Shown here one piece after another: positions 27,161-35,528 of a DNA stretch of 64,000 nt. Each line of letters starts with the position of its first letter. Position 1 is the stretch's first letter. The notes beneath the pieces are model-generated. The model saw only the letters and a list, made by a program, of their open reading frames with translations, was not told where the DNA came from and searched no databases. The stretch comes from Chlamydiota bacterium (GTDB lineage Bacteria; Chlamydiota; Chlamydiia; Chlamydiales; JACKPQ01): contig JAJFLZ010000037.1 of NCBI GenBank assembly GCA_021772435.1, positions 62,001 to 126,000 on the forward strand, given 5' to 3'. Position numbers and translations under genes: made by a program.

Positions 27161-28788
27161 GTCGTTAATTTTGCCTTTTTTTCTACTGTGCGAATCTCTT
27201 GCCCCATTCGGCCAAGCTCGTAGCCTTCATAATCGACAAATTTGAAAAAACGCTCTAGTTGTGGAATGGTTTTTGAAACTTGCTTTGCCATCTCTTGGGC
27301 TACCCTGCGATACATCGGATGGCCCGCTGGCGATGAGCGCAGCTCACAGAGCCATTGCAAAGCGCGTAAATTGACATGGAAGTACCAGTGGATATTGTAT
27401 CCCATAGGGACGATGTACTGAGCTTCTTCAGGTAAATCTGCTGCGATTTTTTCGTAAGTTACCTTGGCTCTATCCATTGCCTCTCGATAGTCGCTTTCCA
27501 TATCCGTATCCTGTATCTCTTCAGGGACATAATAACCTAAATCACATGTGAGCACTTGTCGCTCTTGTGTCAGCATACGGTGGCGTTGCAGATCTCTGTA
27601 AATCCCAAAATCGGCCACAATCTCAAATGTGAAAAAAGCATGCTCTAAAGCTCTGGGCGATTTATGCCTGCGGTTTTGCCTGTTAGCACACGTCACTTCC
27701 AAAATACGTTCAATTTCATCATTAGATGCTTTATCCATGCACACGTTTAATTCTTCTAAACCACATTTTGCATAAGGAAAAAGCAGCGCAGCAGCAATTT
27801 TTTGTGGACTGTTTGGGTCACAATCAACAAGTTTAACAGCAGGCCCTTCCATGACATCTAAATCTTTTGCATACTCTTGGCTTACCCCTGCAAGTTCACC
27901 CACCATTTGGTCTTGAAACTCGCTAAATGTTTTTTGATACTTATGCCCAACTTCTGCTCTTCGAACAAACGAGGGGATGACTTTCGATAATTCCTCATAT
28001 GCCTTTTTACCGACATCCTGTAATTCTGCGAGATTGTGAGTATTGAGTTTTTGGATCAACGTTTCAAAAAAGCGACCATTGCCATACATGCCTAAATTAG
28101 TCATCGTTGCAGTGGGTAATAATCCTCTTAAACAATCTAAAACTTTAGCTCTAAGCGCAGCTGTGTAAGCAACATTTGAAACATCATGTTCTCTGGGAAA
28201 CTTCTTTTCCATATACTCGGTTAATGGAGGAATCAGTTTACTGTAAGTTTCAAAAAGGTGATTGCATGTCTCTATATACTCATCACGAAAAGCAGAAGTC
28301 ATAATTACAGGTTCACGGTAGTAGAGGTACTCTCCGTTTACTTTTTGGTCAAAATAGATATACCTTGTCGATTTTTCTAGCGGTGATCCGCCAATACGGG
28401 CATCTTCGACAATCTTTGCAGCAATCATCGAGACATTCTCTACTGCTAAGTGGGCTCCGCCCAACTCACCAATCGAATCATCGCCATAGCCATCCAGAAT
28501 CCGATCATAAAAATTTTGAGCTTTTTTGATCGCAACCACTTGCTCTTCTCCATCCCCATCAGCTTGCTCTCCGACAATCGCCGAAAATGCAGTCTCTTCA
28601 TTCAAGACAAAATCCTTAAGCAAAAGAGAACGCAATCCCAAACTCGAGCGTGAATACCTGGAGAATAAAGCTCCCTTAATCACCTCTGGCAGGTTACGCA
28701 AACAAAAAATATTGCTAGACGTATTGGAAACATAACGCTCTAAAATCTTTAACTGTTGCTCGGTAAATTCTTCGTAATTTTCTTGCAT
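27157..28788 (-). CDS. thyX: ThyX-like flavin-dependent thymidylate synthase, duplicated domain
   Basis: ThyX makes dTMP from dUMP using FAD and methylene-tetrahydrofolate. At 543 residues this is twice the usual 220-270. The C-terminal half has LQRHRMLTQERQ at about residue 400, the ThyX RHR motif, and NLRALQWLCELRSSPAGHP as in the ThyX tail. The N-terminal half looks like an older copy: GDDSIGEL and PLEKSTRYIYFD correspond to the segments around the RHR motif, without the RHR itself. A double-length ThyX next to hemB is how I remember it in Chlamydia. Whether both halves bind flavin cannot be told from sequence. Confidence 0.78.
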   Translation of the reverse strand: MQENYEEFTEQQLKILERYVSNTSSNIFCLRNLPEVIKGALFSRYSRSSLGLRSLLLKDFVLNEETAFSAIVGEQADGDGEEQVVAIKKAQNFYDRILDGYGDDSIGELGGAHLAVENVSMIAAKIVEDARIGGSPLEKSTRYIYFDQKVNGEYLYYREPVIMTSAFRDEYIETCNHLFETYSKLIPPLTEYMEKKFPREHDVSNVAYTAALRAKVLDCLRGLLPTATMTNLGMYGNGRFFETLIQKLNTHNLAELQDVGKKAYEELSKVIPSFVRRAEVGHKYQKTFSEFQDQMVGELAGVSQEYAKDLDVMEGPAVKLVDCDPNSPQKIAAALLFPYAKCGLEELNVCMDKASNDEIERILEVTCANRQNRRHKSPRALEHAFFTFEIVADFGIYRDLQRHRMLTQERQVLTCDLGYYVPEEIQDTDMESDYREAMDRAKVTYEKIAADLPEEAQYIVPMGYNIHWYFHVNLRALQWLCELRSSPAGHPMYRRVAQEMAKQVSKTIPQLERFFKFVDYEGYELGRMGQEIRTVEKKAKLTT

Positions 28789-28865
28789 AAATTGCCGCCC
28801 TTTTTACACAAGGGTCGCACATATTCCCTTGATGGATCAAGTAAAAAAATGGTAGAGTAGATTTC

Positions 28866-29873
28866 ATGTTAAGACGACCAAGACGCAATCGCAAAAGCCC
28901 AGCTATCCGTAGCCTCATTCAGGAAACACGCCTTACCCCCGAAAACTTTGTTGCGCCGTTTTTAATCACTGAAGGCAGCGGGATCAATGAACCGATCTGT
29001 GGCATTGACGATATTGCCAAGAAAAGCGTTGATATCATCTTGAAAGACATTGAATATTTGCACTCTGAAAGCGTGCAAGCTATAGCGCTTTTTCCCTGCA
29101 TTCACCCTGAGCAAAAAGATGAGCAGGGAAGTAATGCACTCGATGAAGATGGCCTAGTACCACGAGCTATCAGACAGATCAAAGCTGAATTTCCGTCTCT
29201 CTGTGTCTTTGCAGATGTTGCTCTTGATCCTTATACAACGCATGGCCATGACGGTTTAATCGATGAAAATGGATGTGTCATCAATGACGCCAGTGTGCGG
29301 GTGCTAGCGCAGCAAGCCCTTGTTTTAGCAGCAGCTGGTGTTGATGTTGTCGCACCGAGCGATATGATGGACGGAAGAGTGGGTGCTATTCGAGGAATGC
29401 TTGATCAAAATCAATTTACCGATGTTAGTATCTGCGCTTATACAGCTAAATATACATCTGCATTTTATGGTCCCTATCGGGACGCTCTTGGTTCCCACCC
29501 TCAGATTGGAGATAAAAAAACCTATCAATTAAATCCTGCAAATCGTCGGGAAGCTTTAATTGAAACTCAACTCGATCTGGGAGAAGGTGCAGACATGCTG
29601 CTTGTAAAGCCAGCACTTTCTTATCTCGACGTCATTGCAGCCATGCGTGGATCTGCTCCTGTACCCATCTGCGCTTTTCATGTTACAGGAGAATATGCCA
29701 TGATCATGGCAGCTGCAAATAGCGGCATTTTAGATGCTGATGCAGCACTTTACGAAGTAACTCTTTCGATTAAACGCGCAGGTGCTGATATCGTCTTTAC
29801 TTACGGAGCAAAAAGACTTATTGAAATTCTTAAGACAGATACTGCTCAGCGTAGAGCTGTTGCCCTCGTTTAA
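28866..29873 (+). CDS. hemB: Delta-aminolevulinic acid dehydratase (porphobilinogen synthase)
   Basis: Condenses two 5-aminolevulinates to porphobilinogen in heme synthesis. The Schiff-base lysines are K195 (AYTAKYTSAFYGP) and K248 (LLVKPALSYLD). The metal segment DVALDPYTTHGHDG at 117-130 lacks the cysteines of the zinc type, so this is an Asp-rich, magnesium-type enzyme. 335 residues is normal. The 3' end overlaps nqrA by 44 bases on opposite strands. Confidence 0.96.
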   Translation: MLRRPRRNRKSPAIRSLIQETRLTPENFVAPFLITEGSGINEPICGIDDIAKKSVDIILKDIEYLHSESVQAIALFPCIHPEQKDEQGSNALDEDGLVPRAIRQIKAEFPSLCVFADVALDPYTTHGHDGLIDENGCVINDASVRVLAQQALVLAAAGVDVVAPSDMMDGRVGAIRGMLDQNQFTDVSICAYTAKYTSAFYGPYRDALGSHPQIGDKKTYQLNPANRREALIETQLDLGEGADMLLVKPALSYLDVIAAMRGSAPVPICAFHVTGEYAMIMAAANSGILDADAALYEVTLSIKRAGADIVFTYGAKRLIEILKTDTAQRRAVALV

Positions 29874-31161
29874 CAATATCTGTCATCGCAATTTTGGACG
29901 GGCAAATAAAGCTCGGAAGCGCAAAATCCTCTGCGTCCACCTCAAGTAAACCCAGAGAAACGGCCTTTTCAAAATCTTCTGCGATAAGTGCTTTGACAAG
30001 CTGCATTGTCGGAATACGCATAGGCATCACTTTATCGTAATAGCTACCATCGACAAAAGCGCGCTCTTCACCATGTTGACTCGTTGAAAAAGAACGGGCT
30101 TTTGCCGAAAAAAGCGCAGATAGGTAAGTGCGCGTTGCTGTATAGCGCTTTACTCCCAGTCCCAAAAAATGACTGAAGGTACGCTTTATCTGATCCGGCA
30201 ATGCGCACACGGCGAATGCATCACGAGTTAAAAAGCCGTCCCATGATGTTGCATGCCCCATAAGCGGATCGCCTGAAATCAGCCGCAACTCTCCCTCGAT
30301 GACTCGGTTTTCTAAAAGTTCTTTCATACTTGAACCTTCGATAACCCGATAAACCATACGATCTTGCTCTTTAACCCCTTCACCGCTCAAGCTAATCAAC
30401 TTTGATTGGTAAAATTCTCCTTTTAAAATCGCGCCAATTGCAATAACGGTATGAGCTGTGAGCGTCCAAATCACTTGTTCTGGGTTCTTGATGGGATGGA
30501 TATGATAAATATGAACGGAGGCATTGGCACGCGGATGCAATCCTGAAACTGTGTGATTTTGTACACCTTCAGGGCAGGAGATGGTCTCATCAGACACAAG
30601 ATGAACCGCCCCCTTTGTCAACTTTTTTAAAGCCTCAAGCCCTCCTGTAAAATTTTCTTTTTGCTCATTGATTTCTAGTTCAGGGGAAGGCAAAAAAGGC
30701 GCTGATTCTGATGCTTTGACAAAAATAGCTTCTGGTAAAACGTCTGGGTTTACAAGTCTTTTGCAAGGACGCTGATAAATAGAAGTAAAAAGCCCTGATT
30801 CTAGCAGTCGTTTAACGATTTCCTCTGCGTCTGGATTTTCTAGAGCAGGTAGAACCTTCGCTGATTGCTCTGCATCTGTCTCAATCGATACAAATAAGAT
30901 CCGTCTTTTTTCACCGCGAATAATTTCTTTAATGGTGCCAGATGCAGGAGAGACAAAAAGACGACTTGGCATCTTTTGGTCTGCCAAAACTGGATCACCC
31001 ACAAGCACTTTATCTCCTGGCTTGACTAAGATCTGAAATCTAAGCGCCTCGTGGATAGAAACATCTAATGCCACCAATTTTGGAAATGGTGCCTGTTTAA
31101 CTTCATTGCTAGGCTCTCCCGAAAGGGGAATTTTTAAGCCTCTTTTTATTCGTATGTCCAT
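29830..31161 (-). CDS. nqrA: Na+-translocating NADH:quinone reductase subunit A
   Basis: Peripheral subunit of the sodium-pumping Nqr complex, the main NADH dehydrogenase of chlamydiae. The N-terminus IRIKRGLKIPLSGEP and KPGDKVLVGDPV are typical NqrA. 443 residues fits. Its neighbours hemB and greA are the same as I recall in Chlamydia. The other subunits are not in the window; splitting of nqrA from nqrBCDEF is normal in chlamydiae. Confidence 0.93.
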   Translation of the reverse strand: MDIRIKRGLKIPLSGEPSNEVKQAPFPKLVALDVSIHEALRFQILVKPGDKVLVGDPVLADQKMPSRLFVSPASGTIKEIIRGEKRRILFVSIETDAEQSAKVLPALENPDAEEIVKRLLESGLFTSIYQRPCKRLVNPDVLPEAIFVKASESAPFLPSPELEINEQKENFTGGLEALKKLTKGAVHLVSDETISCPEGVQNHTVSGLHPRANASVHIYHIHPIKNPEQVIWTLTAHTVIAIGAILKGEFYQSKLISLSGEGVKEQDRMVYRVIEGSSMKELLENRVIEGELRLISGDPLMGHATSWDGFLTRDAFAVCALPDQIKRTFSHFLGLGVKRYTATRTYLSALFSAKARSFSTSQHGEERAFVDGSYYDKVMPMRIPTMQLVKALIAEDFEKAVSLGLLEVDAEDFALPSFICPSKIAMTDIVKRGQQLYAEQYLS

Positions 31162-31225
31162 ATCGTTGAAGATTAATACCCATCTGACTATACTTCAATC
31201 ACGTAGTTTCACATTAAAGGCAAAT

Positions 31226-33373
31226 ATGGATTATCTCAAGCAATTCTTAGGTCATATCAGCAGCAACAACTATCCATCTTTTCTCAATTTGTGGGAAGAG
31301 TACTGTTTAGGAGACGAAGTTGATACCGAAGAATTTCGGCGGATATTAGTAGCTGCAAAAGAGTCACAATTTGCAGAGTCATTCGGTAAATACGTCGAAC
31401 AAGGCTTAGAATTATGGCAGAAAATCGAAGATCCCAAAATCTCTCACAAAATCATCAAATTGATTTTTGACATTCAGACATCAGATTCACCAGCTCTTAT
31501 CAAGCTTGCTATCGATTATTTAGAAAGGCTCTACGAGCAAGAGCCTAAATTTGTAGAAAACATGCGATTGATTGGACTGCGCGATCAAAAACAATGTAGA
31601 GGCGCCATCAGCAAGTACGAACTTTTGCAGCACATGATTCCTGGAAACTTCGTTTTCCACTCAGCGGGATGGGGCGTTGGAGAAATCATGGAAGTTTCCT
31701 TCTTAAGACAGCAGATTAGCCTAGAATTTGACTACGTATCTGGCCAAAAAGACTTCAGTTTTGAAAACGCCTTTAACACGCTTATTCCGATCCCCTCTGA
31801 CCATTTCCTCGCCTTGCGTTTTGGAAGACCTGATTATCTAGAAGACAGAGCCAAAGAAAATCCTCTCGAAGTGATTCACATGCTTCTGCGCGATTTGGGT
31901 CCTCAAAGTGCCTCGGATATCAAAGACGAAATGTGCGATTTAGTCATACCAGAAGGCGAATGGATTAAATGGTGGCAAACAGCGCGCATTAAACTTAAAA
32001 AAGACACCAAAATTGCTAGCCCAAGCGACACAAAAGGCGTTTTTGCACTTAGAGACGAAGAGTTGCCACACGAAGAACGTTTTCAAAAAGCTTTAGAAGA
32101 AAAACCCGGCCCTGATCATCTTATTCAACTTGTCTTCTCACACCTGCGCGATTTTCCTCAAACTCTCAAAAATGAAAGCTTTAAACAGACCCTAAAACAA
32201 CAACTGAGTGATAGTTTAGATTTTCCAGAAGTCGATACCGCGCAAAAACTGCAAATCCATTACTTCCTTCAAGATCTTGGTGATGAAAAAAACTATCCTC
32301 CCATTCAAGAAATAATCACATCAAATGCAACACGTGAATTAATTGAAGCCATTGATCTCACTGCATTCAAGAAACGTACATTAACAATGGCCAAAGCCCA
32401 CAGACCTGATTGGATTCAAATCTTCCACGATTTATTTCTCGTTGTTGATCCATCCACACTCCGAGAGCTTATCCTGACAGATCTTATGAAAGAATCTGGC
32501 AATCAAATTGAACAAAAACTGCAAGAGCTCTTAGCTCATCCTGAAAAATACCCCAATACTTTTCTTTGGTATTTTCAAAAAATCCTCGGAAAAAACACAT
32601 TACCTTTCAATACGACAGATGGCCGAGCAAAATTTTTCGAATCCTTTTTCATTCTTATGAATCACTTAGAAAGAGCCGGCGATAAAGATACAGTGAAAAA
32701 AATGATTGGGGTCATGACAAAAGGGCGTTTTTCCATCGTTAGAAAAATCATGCACGATGCTTCAAAAGAGTCAGTCCAAGAAACTCTCTTGCTTGCATCA
32801 AAATGCCATTCCATCGACGACCATGATCTAAAAACGCTGCATTCTTTGGCAGAAGTTGTTCATCCATCACTAAAATCATTGCGAAAAATTCATGTTCGAG
32901 AAGAAGAAGATCTCACCATCTGGACAACGCAAGAAGGCAAAGACAAATTAAAAACACGTATCGAAGAGATTGGATCTGTTGAAATGATCGAAAATGCTAA
33001 AGAGATCGAAGAAGCCAGATCACATGGAGATCTACGAGAAAATGCTGAATTCAAAGCTGCGTGTGAAAGACGTGACAGACTGCAGAGCGAGCTCAAACTT
33101 CTCTCTGGTAATATGGCAAATTCTAGAGTTATGACAAAAATAGACATCGATGAAACTGGCGCAAACGTAGGTACTGTCGTTGAATGCGAAGATCCAGAAC
33201 ACAACAAAGTCACTTATACCATTTTAGGCCCGTGGGATGCTGATCCTGAAAAAAACATCTTATCCTTTCAATCCAAACTCGCAAAGAACATGAAAGGTAA
33301 AAAAGTGGGAGAGAGCTTTGAGCATCAAAGCACGCAGCTTAAGATTTTGTCTATTCGAAATTACTTCGCATAA
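31226..33373 (+). CDS. greA: Transcription elongation factor GreA with long N-terminal domain
   Basis: GreA stimulates transcript cleavage in stalled RNA polymerase. I start it at ATG 31226, six bases after AAAGG, giving 715 residues; an upstream ATG at 31106 would run into nqrA on the other strand. Only the last 160 residues are GreA: coiled coil MIENAKEIEEARSHGDLREN, then ACERRDRLQSEL, and the FKBP-like end. The D and E of GDLRENAEF at the coiled-coil tip are the catalytic acidic pair. The 550-residue extension is helical repeat-like and chlamydia-specific, with no other family that I recognise. Confidence 0.94.
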   Translation: MDYLKQFLGHISSNNYPSFLNLWEEYCLGDEVDTEEFRRILVAAKESQFAESFGKYVEQGLELWQKIEDPKISHKIIKLIFDIQTSDSPALIKLAIDYLERLYEQEPKFVENMRLIGLRDQKQCRGAISKYELLQHMIPGNFVFHSAGWGVGEIMEVSFLRQQISLEFDYVSGQKDFSFENAFNTLIPIPSDHFLALRFGRPDYLEDRAKENPLEVIHMLLRDLGPQSASDIKDEMCDLVIPEGEWIKWWQTARIKLKKDTKIASPSDTKGVFALRDEELPHEERFQKALEEKPGPDHLIQLVFSHLRDFPQTLKNESFKQTLKQQLSDSLDFPEVDTAQKLQIHYFLQDLGDEKNYPPIQEIITSNATRELIEAIDLTAFKKRTLTMAKAHRPDWIQIFHDLFLVVDPSTLRELILTDLMKESGNQIEQKLQELLAHPEKYPNTFLWYFQKILGKNTLPFNTTDGRAKFFESFFILMNHLERAGDKDTVKKMIGVMTKGRFSIVRKIMHDASKESVQETLLLASKCHSIDDHDLKTLHSLAEVVHPSLKSLRKIHVREEEDLTIWTTQEGKDKLKTRIEEIGSVEMIENAKEIEEARSHGDLRENAEFKAACERRDRLQSELKLLSGNMANSRVMTKIDIDETGANVGTVVECEDPEHNKVTYTILGPWDADPEKNILSFQSKLAKNMKGKKVGESFEHQSTQLKILSIRNYFA

Positions 33374-33388
33374 GCTATAGTGAAACTC

Positions 33389-33991
33389 ATGGAACTTGTT
33401 TTAGCCACAACAAATATGCACAAGACTCTAGAGCTTCGTCAGATGCTAAAAGCGTTTGGAGCTTTCGATCTTTATACCCTACTTGATTTCCCTGATTACC
33501 AGCAGCCAGAAGAGACTGGATTGTCATTTGAAGAAAACGCCTGCTTAAAAGCCCTGCACGCTGCCAAAGCATTAAACAAATGGGTGCTAGCCGATGACTC
33601 TGGCCTCGTTGTGCCAGCGCTTGGTGGAGAGCCTGGCGTATACAGCTCTCGCTTTGCAGGAAAAAATGCTTCTGACAAAGATAATCGCAACAAACTAAAA
33701 GAGACGCTAGCAGATCTCAACGAAGAAGAGCGATCTGCTTACTTCGAATGCGCTTTGGCACTTGCTAATCCAGATGGTGTACAAAAATGTGTCCGTGGAA
33801 CATGTGAAGGCTACCTTATTCTTGAAGAGCGAGGATCGCAAGGCTTTGGTTATGACCCTCTATTTGTCAAATGGGACTACAGTAAAACACTTGCTGAACT
33901 TGATGTTGATACCAAAAATCGCATTTCACATCGCCGCAAAGCGCTCGATAAAATCATGCCCTCCCTTGAAGCACTTCCGTGCACTATATAA
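33389..33991 (+). CDS. rdgB: dITP/XTP pyrophosphatase (Ham1 family)
   Basis: Hydrolyses non-canonical purine nucleotides such as dITP and XTP to keep them out of DNA. MELVLATTNMHKTLEL matches the N-terminal substrate loop; ADDSGLVVPALGGEPGVYSSRFAG carries the catalytic acidic residues and I cite only ADDSGL and GVYSSR; SQGFGYDPLF and SHRRKAL complete the family signature. GTG 33380 is three codons upstream. It is part of the run greA - rdgB - NYN gene and overlaps the next gene by 13 bases. Confidence 0.95.
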   Translation: MELVLATTNMHKTLELRQMLKAFGAFDLYTLLDFPDYQQPEETGLSFEENACLKALHAAKALNKWVLADDSGLVVPALGGEPGVYSSRFAGKNASDKDNRNKLKETLADLNEEERSAYFECALALANPDGVQKCVRGTCEGYLILEERGSQGFGYDPLFVKWDYSKTLAELDVDTKNRISHRRKALDKIMPSLEALPCTI

Positions 33992-34461
33992 TTGATGCCT
34001 ACAACCTACTTTTTTTTCTTACCGATAAAATTAATCCCGTCGAAAAAACCCGCGAAGACCTCATCGACTCACTTACCTCAGACCTAGAAAACCTAAAAAT
34101 AAAAGCTTCTCTTGTTTTTGATAGCGGAACAACTCATCAAGCGCACTTTCCGCATACCCATGAGCGCTCCTCTGTTGAAATCGTCTTCTCCCCCCACGGC
34201 ATCTGCGCGGACCGGTTCATACTTGAAATTCTAGATCAGTCAAAAAATACCAAAGATATCACTGTTGTAACCTCGGATCAAAGCCTGCAAAAACAGTGCA
34301 AACAACGGTTTGCTAAAACACAATCCATTGAAAGTTTTTTGAAATATCTCAATAAACGTCATCGCAAAAACCACACGCTCCCAGAAAAACCACACACGCA
34401 AGATCAAGCCTACCAAGACTACTTGCACGGCATCTTTCAAAAACGTCTAGACGAAATGTAA
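33979..34461 (+). CDS. NYN (YacP-like) PIN-fold nuclease domain protein
   Basis: A 160-residue protein with a GTG start inside the end of rdgB. HYIIDAYNLLF opens the NYN/PIN fold with an acidic residue at D6, VFDSGTTHQAHF follows the second strand, and ADRFILEILDQS and TVVTSDQSLQKQC are the other acidic and S-D-x-x-L elements. It is probably a small RNase or RNA-binding protein of the YacP/Rae1 type. Its final codon and TAA stop lie inside a copy of the 19-bp palindromic repeat, so the repeat supplies the gene end. Confidence 0.8.
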   Translation: MHYIIDAYNLLFFLTDKINPVEKTREDLIDSLTSDLENLKIKASLVFDSGTTHQAHFPHTHERSSVEIVFSPHGICADRFILEILDQSKNTKDITVVTSDQSLQKQCKQRFAKTQSIESFLKYLNKRHRKNHTLPEKPHTQDQAYQDYLHGIFQKRLDEM

Positions 34462-34474
34462 AACCGCTTTACAT
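34456..34474. repeat. Palindromic repeat, copy 2
   Basis: ATGTAAAACCGCTTTACAT, the reverse complement of the consensus. It contains the last codon and stop of the NYN gene and lies in the convergent gap before a sulfotransferase gene. Confidence 0.85.
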
Positions 34475-34512
34475 CTAAATTCATGGGCTTATTTTTAATG
34501 ACTTACGCGAGG

Positions 34513-35334
34513 TTATTTCAGTATATCACTGTTACTATTCACCTTATATTTGGCAAGATACTTATTCCATATATAAGGTGTAGCTGCGCTTTCTACGGCA
34601 GAATCGATTTCATCTAGCATAACTTGAGAGACTGTTTTTGAGTGAAAAGTTAAGTCTGCACCTTTCGAGATTGAACCACCTCGTAAAGCTTGCCTGTTCT
34701 GATAGATAGAAATACCAAGTTCTCTATAATGTTCTAAATTTTTAAGAAACACGTTTAGTTTATCTTTGGGCTCATCTAAAAAATCTAATACCTTGCTCAA
34801 AGCTAGCTCAGGGTTACCTACCATTTCTTCATAATTAATTAACTGACGATTTTCAGACGGCCAGCTCTCAAAAAAATCATAGTATTCCAATAATTGATTA
34901 ATTGTTTTCTGACTTAAATCTAGATTTTTTAATTCACTTTTACAATTTAATTTAGACCACTTAATAATCAACTCTCTATAGCTTCTAGTTGTCATAACTA
35001 ACTTATTTCTTTTACTTATATTTTTTATTAGATGCGGGTAGTGAGCATGATAAATAGGGGTTTTGTTTGACGGGATTTGAGGACCCATAATATCCCAAGT
35101 TGATGAAGTGTTAGGCCTAAAAGGATATCTTAATATACTCCAAAAATTACGACCTGTCGTAAGCTGAAGACACATACCTGTCCATGTAGTCCCACTACGA
35201 GGTATTGTTAAAAAAATAACTCCATCTTTTAACGACGGTATTACTACTGGCTGACGACTAAAAATAAAAACTGGAAAAAGCAAGCATAAGAAAATAAATG
35301 TAAGTTGGAAGCATATTTTTTTGTTTTGTTTCAT
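34513..35334 (-). CDS. Exported sulfotransferase-like protein
   Basis: I start it at ATG 35334, five bases after GGGGA; ATG 35394 is an alternative. Signal peptide: KICFQLTFIFLCLLFPVFIFS. IFLTIPRSGTTWTGMCL is a textbook 5'-PSB loop of PAPS-dependent sulfotransferases; KLVMTTRSYRELIIKW is the 3'-PB segment; INYEEMVGNPELAL and LRGGSISKG follow. It is a paralogue of the gene at 17332-18090 and, like it, carries a secretion signal. It interrupts a run of core genes between the NYN gene and oppA. Confidence 0.82.
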   Translation of the reverse strand: MKQNKKICFQLTFIFLCLLFPVFIFSRQPVVIPSLKDGVIFLTIPRSGTTWTGMCLQLTTGRNFWSILRYPFRPNTSSTWDIMGPQIPSNKTPIYHAHYPHLIKNISKRNKLVMTTRSYRELIIKWSKLNCKSELKNLDLSQKTINQLLEYYDFFESWPSENRQLINYEEMVGNPELALSKVLDFLDEPKDKLNVFLKNLEHYRELGISIYQNRQALRGGSISKGADLTFHSKTVSQVMLDEIDSAVESAATPYIWNKYLAKYKVNSNSDILK

Positions 35335-35435
35335 GTTATCCCCAAATAATGGTTTATTCATAAGCTGTAAAATCCTACCGACCCAATCTACCAAACTTTT
35401 TCTTTATCTGCACCGCCTGCTAAAAAATGATCAGA

Positions 35436-35463
35436 AACCCTGAAGCTAGAACAGGGTTATTTT
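35436..35463 (+). terminator. Terminator-like hairpin in the oppA leader
   Basis: AACCCTG (35436-35442) pairs with CAGGGTT (35452-35458), followed by ATTTTT. It is 70 bases before the oppA start on the same strand, with no plus-strand gene directly upstream, so it could attenuate oppA. Confidence 0.45.
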
Positions 35464-35528
35464 TGTGCACTACCTTCTACTTGAGTTTTTTGAGGCATCA
35501 TTGCACAATCGGATTTTCAGGAGGTTTC

